Below, one piece after another: positions 1 through 5,351 of a stretch of 22,764 nucleotides of DNA; position 1 is the first letter of the stretch, and each line of letters begins with the position of its first letter. Location: NCBI GenBank assembly GCA_035914695.1, contig JAMIQH010000107.1, forward strand, positions 1 through 22,764, read 5' to 3'. Position numbers and translations under genes: made by a program. This stretch comes from JAOSJT01 sp035914695. GTDB taxonomy: Bacteria; Bacteroidota; Ignavibacteria; SZUA-365. The notes beneath the pieces were generated by a model. The model was given only the letters and a program-made list of their open reading frames with translations. It searched no databases and was not told the origin of the DNA.

Positions 1-435
1 GATGTCGAGTATGTCGCGGAATTCCAAACCCACGCGCAGAATGCGGCGGAGATTCTCGGCGTTGGTGGCGCCCTCGGCCACGGTGTTGTCCTGGCCATTG
101 TAGAACAGGAACAGCGAACTGGTGACCAAGCCCCGTGCCAGCGTCATGCCGAAAGGACCGTTGATTTCGATCTGTAGTGAATCGGGTTTGAGCAGCTTCA
201 AGGCCGTGGCGCTGCTGCCCGAGAAGCTCGGGGAGTCGATGGAAATCGAGCCATACGCTTCCATCGCTTGTGTGGCATTCGCCCGCTCCTCGAGACGCCG
301 CGCGATGTCCGCCGGGTCGAGGGGCTTGCTCCTGTCCAACTCGGGGACGCTGCTGCACGCGGTCAGTATGGCGGCGCCGAGCAGCAGCAGAGTGATGGAA
401 TGACGGATGGGCGTCGGGCGGCGATCAGTGGTCAT
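1..435 (-). CDS. DUF4292 (LolB-like) lipoprotein, 3' part missing
   Basis: Only the first 145 residues are in the window; the gene runs off the left edge. The N-terminus is a lipoprotein signal: a basic start, a hydrophobic run around residues 14-24, then Leu-Thr-Ala-Cys with Cys27 as the likely lipidated residue. The stretch reading SLQIEINGPFGMTLARGLV, followed by FLFYNGQDNTVAEG, fits the DUF4292 family, a LolB/LolA-like beta-sandwich group of FCB envelope lipoproteins thought to handle lipids or lipoproteins at the outer membrane. The ATG lies inside the last codons of the TPR gene (11-base overlap, different frame), so translation is probably coupled. In related genomes I recall this pair being followed by an EnvC-like M23 peptidase gene, which would lie beyond base 1. 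The family assignment is from memory of sequence patterns. Confidence 0.75.
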   Translation of the reverse strand, partial: MTTDRRPTPIRHSITLLLLGAAILTACSSVPELDRSKPLDPADIARRLEERANATQAMEAYGSISIDSPSFSGSSATALKLLKPDSLQIEINGPFGMTLARGLVTSSLFLFYNGQDNTVAEGATNAENLRRILRVGLEFRDILDI

Positions 436-2173
436 GGGTGGTGTCGAGTTGTTCAAGGAGCTGATGGAGACGGACGTTGTCGGGATCCAGAGTCAGGCCG
501 CCGCGCAGCGCTTCGCGCGCCTCGTCGTGCCGGCCGAGGGCGAGGAGGATTTCGCCGAGATGTTCGTACAGCACGGGACTTGCGCGCAAACTCACGGCCT
601 GCCGCGCATGCGGCAGCGCTTCGCTGCTGCGACCCATGCGATGCAATACCCACGCCATGGTATCGATGTAGGAGGCGTTGCCCGGAGCGTGTTGCAGCGC
701 CTGGCGGCTGCACGCCAACGCGCGGTCGAGCTGCTGGCCTTGCCGGGCCAGGAGGTAGGCGAAATTGTTGAGCATGAGAAAATAATTCTCGTCGAGCTGC
801 GCGTCCGGGGCGGAGTAGGCGCGGAGAACTTCCTCGTACAGCGCTATGGATTGCTCCGGCCGCTCGAGTGCGTCGTAGGCCATCGCGAGCGTGGCGAGAA
901 TGTCAAGGTTGTCGGGCTGCATCGCGCGCGCTTCCTCGAGAACATCCACGGCATCCTCGTCACGATCGAGCATGCTGTACGCGTGGCCGCGCAGCAGCAG
1001 CGATTCGGCCGTGGGCGTGGTGACCTCGTCGATCCGCAGCAGGGTTTCCAGCGCCTCGGCGGGACGGTTCAGCGTCAATTGCGCGCGTGCGAGCACGATG
1101 GCCGCATCGCGATTGTTGGGTGCCAGCTCGAGGACACGTGTGAACTGCTGCGCCGAGCGTTCGAGCTGGCGGTTGTTGTAATTCACCGCTGCCGCGAACC
1201 ACACGGGCCGCCAATCATCGGGATAGCGGGCGATGAGATTGTCGAAGACCGCCAGTGCCACGGGTACGGCCTCGCTGTCGCCCAGCGCCTGTTGGAACAG
1301 CAGCTTGCCGATTTGCATGTGATCCTCGTGCCCGATGTCGTCCCCGGCGGATGCGCGCAGCAGCAGAGGGCGCGCTTCGGCGGCACGGCCCGCGCGCAGC
1401 AGGGCATCGGCGAGCTGCAGCATGTACGGACCTTCGTCTTCGTGCCGCTCGAGCAGCAGTCGCAGCAGTCGCAAGCTTTCGTCGGTGTTGCCGCGGCGGT
1501 CTTCCAGTTCGGCCATGCCCAGCAGGTAATGGTCGCTTTCGCCGCTGATCCCGTGCAGTTGTCGGAAGGCGCTTTCGGCGTCGTCGAGTTCGCCCTTGTC
1601 GAGATGCGTGCGCGCGAGGCGCCAGGCCGTTTCCGCATCGGGATCGCGGCGCAGCAGGGCGGCGCGAATGCGCGCGGACTCGGCTGGATCGACGCCGTCG
1701 AGTTGCGCGGCAAGATGTCCACCCACCTCGCTGTCCGTGCTGTCGAGTGCCCAGGCATGGCGCAGAGCGATCAGCAGGGAGTCTTGGGCGCCGCGTTTTT
1801 CGTACAGCGAGGCAAGCATGCGCCAGGCGTCGGCGTAGTCGGGTTGTACGGTCGCGGCCTCGCGCGCGAGCGCGATGGCGGCGTCGGCATTGCCCGACAC
1901 ATCCTCGCACCACGCGGCGGTCACGAGCAGATACGGATCGCTTTCGTAGCGTACCGCGGCGCGAAATGCCTCGATGGCCAGCGGCAGATTGTCGCTGGAC
2001 TGCGCAGCGTAGGCGATGGAGACGATGCTGAGCGCGACATCGCGGCGCATGTCGGCGGAGGTGATGCTTTCCGGTGGGGGAAATGCGGGCAAGTGCTGGC
2101 CGATCGCGGCGGCTGGAGCAAGGGCGAGGAGGACGAGACCAACGGATACGGCGTGTCGGAGATTCATGCGCAT
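425..2173 (-). CDS. Secreted TPR-repeat protein
   Basis: This 582-aa protein has a cleavable signal peptide (hydrophobic residues 8-23, likely cut after the alanine-rich stretch before GQHLP). The rest is an almost continuous array of helical pairs of the TPR type, with recurring A-x-x-x-Y/A and P-D/N-N turns (for example PDYADAWRMLASLYEKRG near 111-128 and APGNASYIDTMAWVLHRMG near the C-terminus). It probably works as a periplasmic or outer-membrane-associated scaffold; no catalytic motif is visible. It is the first gene of a leftward pair with the overlapping DUF4292 lipoprotein. I chose the ATG at 2173; a second in-frame ATG lies two codons later. No Shine-Dalgarno is visible, and a promoter-like -7 element ends three bases before the ATG, so the message may be leaderless. 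Confidence 0.88.
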   Translation of the reverse strand: MRMNLRHAVSVGLVLLALAPAAAIGQHLPAFPPPESITSADMRRDVALSIVSIAYAAQSSDNLPLAIEAFRAAVRYESDPYLLVTAAWCEDVSGNADAAIALAREAATVQPDYADAWRMLASLYEKRGAQDSLLIALRHAWALDSTDSEVGGHLAAQLDGVDPAESARIRAALLRRDPDAETAWRLARTHLDKGELDDAESAFRQLHGISGESDHYLLGMAELEDRRGNTDESLRLLRLLLERHEDEGPYMLQLADALLRAGRAAEARPLLLRASAGDDIGHEDHMQIGKLLFQQALGDSEAVPVALAVFDNLIARYPDDWRPVWFAAAVNYNNRQLERSAQQFTRVLELAPNNRDAAIVLARAQLTLNRPAEALETLLRIDEVTTPTAESLLLRGHAYSMLDRDEDAVDVLEEARAMQPDNLDILATLAMAYDALERPEQSIALYEEVLRAYSAPDAQLDENYFLMLNNFAYLLARQGQQLDRALACSRQALQHAPGNASYIDTMAWVLHRMGRSSEALPHARQAVSLRASPVLYEHLGEILLALGRHDEAREALRGGLTLDPDNVRLHQLLEQLDTTHDH

Positions 2174-2176
2174 CGT

Positions 2177-2208
2177 AAAATATACGCCGCGCGATGGCGG
2201 TGGGACAA
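2177..2208 (-). promoter_or_regulatory. Bacteroidetes-type promoter for the TPR gene
   Basis: Reading leftward, TTG (2206-2208) is followed after 21 bases by TATATTTT (2177-2184). This fits the Bacteroidetes primary-sigma pattern TTG, 19-21 nt, TAnnTTTG, except for the last base. It sits directly against the ATG at 2173, so transcription would start at or very near the start codon. Confidence 0.5.
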
Positions 2209-2322
2209 GATCATTTCGCTTGACCTGTGAAGATAAATCCGCGTCTCATCCCCCACGGAAGCGGCGTCGGAGCGGTGGCGAGGGCGAAAACACGGCGTCG
2301 CGACGGTCATTGCAAACAACAC

Positions 2323-2353
2323 TTGACTCTGATGCGGGATTTTCCTACTTTTC
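2323..2353 (+). promoter_or_regulatory. Promoter of rplU-rpmA
   Basis: TTG (2323-2325, within TTGACT), a 20-base spacer, then TACTTTTC (2346-2353). This matches TTG-N20-TAnnTTT of the Bacteroidetes housekeeping sigma factor. The leader to the rplU ATG would be about 40 bases, too short for a sizeable autoregulatory RNA structure. Confidence 0.55.
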
Positions 2354-2398
2354 ATATTCTTGAAGTGTGCATGAATGCAGGAACTTAAAGGAATACCA

Positions 2399-2710
2399 AT
2401 GTACGCGATCGTGAATATCAGCGGGAAACAGTTCAAGGTGGAAGCCACGCAGAAACTGTACGTCCCGTTGCTCGACCAGGAAATCGGCAGCACGGTGGAA
2501 TTTCCCGACGTGCGTCTGCTCTCCGATGATTCGGGAGTGGTGATCGGCACGCCGATGGTCACCTCCGCCAAGGTGAAGGCCACGGTGCTCGAGCACATGA
2601 AGGATGACAAAGTCATCGTGTTCAAAAAGAAGCGCCGCAAAGGCTACCGTGTGCTGAATGGCCACCGCCAGCAATTCACGCGCATCGAAATTGCAAGTAT
2701 TGAAAAATAA
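2399..2710 (+). CDS. rplU: 50S ribosomal protein L21
   Basis: Ribosomal protein L21 binds 23S rRNA in the large subunit. The 103-aa product begins MYAIVNISGKQFKVEATQ and holds the C-terminal signature KKRRKGYRVLNGHRQQFTRI, the basic rRNA-binding end typical of bL21; 103 residues is the normal length. An in-frame ATG eight codons upstream (2375) exists, but the start at 2399 gives the canonical N-terminus and is preceded by AAAGGA at good spacing. rpmA follows after 17 bases, the standard L21-L27 pair. Confidence 0.97.
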   Translation: MYAIVNISGKQFKVEATQKLYVPLLDQEIGSTVEFPDVRLLSDDSGVVIGTPMVTSAKVKATVLEHMKDDKVIVFKKKRRKGYRVLNGHRQQFTRIEIASIEK

Positions 2711-2727
2711 ATCGAGTGGAGTGAATC

Positions 2728-2994
2728 ATGGCTCATAAAAAAGGTCTTGGAAGCTCCCGCAACGGTCGCGACAGCAACCCGCAATACCTTGGTATCAAGG
2801 CCTTCGGCGGTCAAATCGTGACCGCGGGTTCCATTCTCGTGCGTCAGCGCGGGACGAAGTTCCACCCCGGCGTCAATGTGCAGCGGGGCAAGGACGATAC
2901 GCTATTCTGCGTGGTCGATGGCAAAGTGGCCTTCGAACGCGTCGGCCGCGATCGTCAGCAAATCAGTGTGTATCCGCTTGAGGCCGAGGCCTGA
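2728..2994 (+). CDS. rpmA: 50S ribosomal protein L27
   Basis: L27 (88 aa) sits next to the peptidyl-transferase centre, where its flexible N-terminus contacts tRNA. The sequence starts MAHKKGLGSSRNGRDSN and continues with GGQIVTAGSILVRQRGTKFHPG, both diagnostic of bL27. The N-terminus begins directly with the mature AHKKG form, with no Firmicutes-type cleavable extension. It is cotranscribed with rplU and followed by a strong intrinsic terminator 26 bases after the stop. Confidence 0.97.
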   Translation: MAHKKGLGSSRNGRDSNPQYLGIKAFGGQIVTAGSILVRQRGTKFHPGVNVQRGKDDTLFCVVDGKVAFERVGRDRQQISVYPLEAEA

Positions 2995-3020
2995 AGCGTT
3001 TCTCCCCGAGAGTGAGCGTG

Positions 3021-3050
3021 AAAGGGATGTCGTACGGACATCCCTTTTTT
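3021..3050 (+). terminator. Rho-independent terminator of rplU-rpmA
   Basis: Perfect stem GGGATGTC (3024-3031) with GACATCCC (3037-3044), 5-base loop, extended by three A-T pairs and ending in six Ts (3045-3050). Confidence 0.93.
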
Positions 3051-3052
3051 CG

Positions 3053-3058
3053 TATATT
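3053..3058 (+). promoter_or_regulatory. Possible -7 element for the lipoprotein gene at 3110
   Basis: TATATT begins three bases after the terminator T-run and ends 52 bases before the ATG, the same distance as TATATT before the gene at 5352. No good TTG lies 20-21 bases upstream, where the terminator stem sits, so this is weak. Confidence 0.3.
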
Positions 3059-3109
3059 CCGCTTTCTGCTGCAATGAGCTTTTTCCCCAACATTGACAGG
3101 AGTTTCGGT

Positions 3110-3973
3110 ATGAAGACCCGCTGGGCAGCGCCGCTCGTCACGGCAAGCATGTTGGCTCTCATGGTCGTGTCCTTCGCCGGCTGCGGCGACGACGACGACA
3201 GCCCCACCGATCCCAACGCCGGGATTCAACAGGTGGACATCCGCATCAGTCCGGGAGACCAGTTCGTGTACAACCGCTGGGATCTCGACGACAACAATCA
3301 GAAGATCGGCTCGTCGCGCCGCTACGAAATCGAATTCGCCCGCGGCGTCGGTCTCGTCGGGCAGTACACGGATTGGTTCTATCGCCTCGGTGTGGACCGC
3401 ACGACCAACAAGCGCGACACGTTGTTCATCCGCACCGAAACGGTGACGCGGCAGAGCAACGGCAGCTCCTACACCAAGGAAGTGATGGCCTACGCATTCA
3501 CCTACAAGTTGCTCCAGGCCTTCACCGCCGAAGTGGCCAAGCTGGGTAATGTCACCGTGCCGACCATTCCGTCGCCGGTGTGGGATGTGATCGCGAAGTA
3601 CTACGACAACAACGGCACGGCCATTCCCGTGGGCACCGAGTGGTGGCTCACTCCCGAGACCGGCGTCAACATGAACTTCGCCATCTCCGGTTCGCCGGTA
3701 CCGGTCAACGCCAAGATCAAGGCCTCCTACGCCGCGCGCGAAGAAAAATTCATGGCCGGCTCGAAGGAAGTAAAGACGTGGAAGTCCACGATCACCGCCA
3801 CGTTCAACCTCCTCGGCAGTGTCAACCTCGTCGTGAAAATGCACGTGTGGTTCTCCGACGATCCCGACACGCAGGTGCGCATCCTCCAGGAGAGCAGCAA
3901 GGCCACCATTCCCATCGTGAACATCGATTTCAATATTCCCGGCGAGACGCAGGAACTGGTATCCTGGTTCTGA
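3110..3973 (+). CDS. Lipoprotein of unknown function
   Basis: This 287-aa protein opens with a lipoprotein signal peptide (hydrophobic residues 8-22, then S-F-A-G-C, Cys25 lipidated) followed by an acidic linker DDDDSPTDPN typical of FCB lipoproteins. The remainder is polar and beta-rich, with alternating hydrophobic strands (YEIEFARGVGLVGQYTDWFY; FNLLGSVNLVVKMHVWFSDD), suggesting a beta-sandwich or beta-barrel-like soluble domain in the periplasm or on the surface. I do not recognise a family. The start at 3110 is set by AGGAG at 3098-3102 and the signal peptide; upstream in-frame ATGs, for example at 3074, would spoil the signal. It is monocistronic between two intrinsic terminators. Confidence 0.85.
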   Translation: MKTRWAAPLVTASMLALMVVSFAGCGDDDDSPTDPNAGIQQVDIRISPGDQFVYNRWDLDDNNQKIGSSRRYEIEFARGVGLVGQYTDWFYRLGVDRTTNKRDTLFIRTETVTRQSNGSSYTKEVMAYAFTYKLLQAFTAEVAKLGNVTVPTIPSPVWDVIAKYYDNNGTAIPVGTEWWLTPETGVNMNFAISGSPVPVNAKIKASYAAREEKFMAGSKEVKTWKSTITATFNLLGSVNLVVKMHVWFSDDPDTQVRILQESSKATIPIVNIDFNIPGETQELVSWF

Positions 3974-3997
3974 TTCCGCCCCGAGTGTTCCCAGTAC

Positions 3998-4023
3998 AAC
4001 GCCACCTTCGGGTGGCGTTTTTT
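3998..4023 (+). terminator. Rho-independent terminator of the lipoprotein gene
   Basis: Nine-bp perfect stem AACGCCACC (3998-4006) and GGTGGCGTT (4011-4019) closed by a stable C(TTCG)G tetraloop, continuing into a T-run to 4023. Confidence 0.93.
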
Positions 4024-4038
4024 ATGGTTCAAAACCAC

Positions 4039-4438
4039 AGTCGGAGCGGATCAACAGAGTTTCCTGACTTCGCCATTGCAGCACCCGAGACACGGGAAGG
4101 AAGCACAATTTCCTCCTCGCTGCGGAAGGATAATTGAAGCGCGACACGCGACAACACCCTCCCGTCTCATTGCGACTCTGCTTCTCTGCGACCTTGCGTT
4201 CCATTCTCCTGAAGGCGGAAGGGAATTCAACGCAAAGACGCCACGATGCAAAGACGCAAATGGTGGCTATTCTCACGAGCCCAGTCGTTTCGTGAAATAG
4301 ACACCTCCGGCCTGCTTTCGCCATTGCAGCACCCAAATCACAGCCGGGATCCCCGTAAGTCATTGAAAACAATGACTCATATATGCAATCCCAACTAGCA
4401 TGGCGAAGTCAGGAGTCGGAGCGGATCAACAGAGTTTC
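4039..4438. mobile_element. MITE-like unit with inverted ends and 25-bp direct flanks
   Basis: A 25-bp perfect direct repeat occurs at 4039-4063 and 4414-4438. Just inside it are 14-bp inverted ends, CCTGACTTCGCCAT (4063-4076) and ATGGCGAAGTCAGG (4400-4413), giving a core of about 350 bp with no credible gene. Inside are an 18-bp direct repeat (4069-4086 and 4317-4334), the large imperfect palindrome at 4168-4262, and a perfect 8-bp hairpin (4358-4365 with 4370-4377). The layout resembles a non-autonomous transposable element. However, 25 bp is long for a target duplication and no transposase is present, so it may instead be nested intergenic repeats. Confidence 0.5.
4168..4262. repeat. Imperfect long palindrome of the AACGCAAAGACGC type
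   Basis: The left arm (4168-4200) read in reverse complement matches the right arm (4229-4262) at about three-quarters of positions, both beginning AACGCAA; the loop is 28 bases. Arms built from CGCAAAGACGC-like words are a familiar intergenic repeat in many environmental bacterial genomes (from memory). Decay of the arms suggests an old copy. Confidence 0.6.
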
Positions 4439-4443
4439 AGAAC

Positions 4444-4481
4444 CACGGATTTCACAGTCTTTCACACGGATTCTCACGGAT
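4444..4481. repeat. CACGGATT-type short intergenic repeat
   Basis: The word CACGGAT recurs at 4444, 4465 and 4475 in a TTTCAC/TCTCAC context. I recall similar CACGGATTTCACGGAT strings as non-coding intergenic repeats in FCB and related genomes. The rest of 4482-4574 shows nothing I can assign. Confidence 0.4.
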
Positions 4482-4574
4482 GAATCGCTGGAGTCTGCGC
4501 TACGTGCGAGTAAGCGTGCGATGGGTGGCTGGGAAAACGTTGGCCTCGCCCGTTGAATCGATTCGGGGGGGAGC

Positions 4575-4607
4575 AAAAAAAAAGGTTCGACTGACGTCGA
4601 ACCTTTT
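4575..4607 (-). terminator. Strong intrinsic terminator, leftward
   Basis: Read leftward: perfect 10-bp stem AAGGTTCGAC / GTCGAACCTT (4596-4605 with 4582-4591), 4-base loop, then a run of nine Ts (4575-4583 on the + strand as A). It probably ends the transcript of the DUF2892 gene, about 340 bases away. Confidence 0.85.
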
Positions 4608-4927
4608 CGCCTGATAGTGATGAGTGGTAAGGAGGAGGAGGGAGGTATGTGAGAGGTGTATGGCGCGATGCCATACATTTTCTTGTACTCGAGAAACCTC
4701 GGTTGACGTTGCAATCAGAATCTGTGGTGAAGCTAACAGATTACTTACAGAAAAGCAAGTACTGTGCCATGGATTTCAGAAAAATAAGTCCAGTGTTTTC
4801 AACACCCACACCTGTACTCGCATCGTTACTCGTCCGGAATCCGGATGCGGAATCCGGACGATGCGTGAAAATCATACACAGCATGTTGCCGCTCGCTTCA
4901 ACGCGTGAATTCCGGCTTCATTTCGCG
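4608..4927. other. Gene-free, lower-GC segment between opposing terminators
   Basis: No open frame here looks like a protein; all have poor composition and no family resemblance. By eye the segment is visibly less GC-rich than its neighbours. It contains a structured patch at 4819-4865: CGTCCGG (4831-4837) pairs with CCGGACG (4854-4860), and CGCAT (4819-4823) with ATGCG (4861-4865). It could be a long 3' UTR or hold a small RNA. Confidence 0.35.
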
Positions 4928-4955
4928 AGCTTCCGTGGAAGCTTTAATTTTTTTT
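4928..4955 (+). terminator. Intrinsic terminator, rightward, with no known upstream gene
   Basis: Perfect stem AGCTTCC (4928-4934) and GGAAGCT (4937-4943), then TTAATTTTTTTT (4944-4955). The T-run follows only in the rightward direction. It overlaps the stop codon of the leftward DUF2892 gene, yet there is no recognised rightward gene between 4024 and here. Confidence 0.7.
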
Positions 4956-5144
4956 CACCGGACAAGTGGACATGCCAAGAATGGAATACAGCGGGCAACT
5001 GCGCATAGCTGCTGTTGCCAGAGGCACGATGCCGATCAGGCCGAACCAGCGGGCGTTGCCCTCGAGAAGGAAAAGCAGGGAAAGCAGTCCGACGCCGGCG
5101 ACAATGCGGACGATGCGATCGGCGGAACCAACGTTTATCTTCAT
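4944..5144 (-). CDS. DUF2892 (YgaP-like) small membrane protein
   Basis: This 66-aa protein carries two hydrophobic segments (about 10-27 and 33-47) and ends with a cysteine-bearing tail CPLYSILGMSTCPVKKN. That is the signature of the DUF2892/YgaP transmembrane family (inner membrane, often linked to rhodanese domains or sulfur and redox handling, function unsettled). The N-terminus MKINVGSADRIVRIVAG is also typical of the family. GGAG stands a few bases before the ATG at 5144. It is transcribed away from the PNGase F-like gene. Its stop codon lies in the T-run of a rightward terminator hairpin; its own leftward terminator is probably the one at 4575-4607. Confidence 0.9.
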   Translation of the reverse strand: MKINVGSADRIVRIVAGVGLLSLLFLLEGNARWFGLIGIVPLATAAMRSCPLYSILGMSTCPVKKN

Positions 5145-5193
5145 GGTGAACTCCGGTGGATATGTGTTCGCAAGCAAGGTACGCGGGTTGGAT

Positions 5194-5253
5194 GCGCCAC
5201 ACCGTGATTTGGTCACAGAGCGCGTGAGATTTCTTTGCTTCGCGGTGTGGCGC
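5194..5253. repeat. 11-bp perfect inverted repeat in a divergent promoter region
   Basis: GCGCCACACCG (5194-5204) and CGGTGTGGCGC (5243-5253), 38 bases apart, lie between the DUF2892 gene and the PNGase F-like gene, just upstream of the latter's putative promoter. It might be an operator or just a hairpin; no regulator is identified. Confidence 0.4.
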
Positions 5254-5270
5254 TGGCATGGCGATTCGAG

Positions 5271-5302
5271 TTGTGCGCGGTCCGTGGCGGGCGGTATATT
5301 GC
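5271..5302 (+). promoter_or_regulatory. Bacteroidetes-type promoter of the PNGase F-like gene
   Basis: TTG (5271-5273), 21 bases, TATATTGC (5295-5302). This is the same spacing as before the TPR gene. The last T of TATATT is 52 bases before the ATG at 5352. Confidence 0.55.
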
Positions 5303-5351
5303 TCCGTACCGTTCTGGTTGCTTCGCTCTCCATTGGAAAAGGAATTCGAGT

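Noticed and set aside
407..2230. Long rightward open frame of 607 codons
   Set aside because: It is the opposite-strand shadow of the TPR gene in GC-rich DNA: no signal or family resemblance, no Shine-Dalgarno, repetitive Arg/Gln/Ala composition.
4575..4607. tRNA T-arm-like word GGTTCGAC
   Set aside because: No acceptor, anticodon or D arm can be formed around it; it is the stem of an intrinsic terminator.
4624..5008. Two overlapping rightward frames of 94 and 119 codons
   Set aside because: No family resemblance, no ribosome-binding site, unusual composition; one runs through the rightward terminator into the DUF2892 gene.
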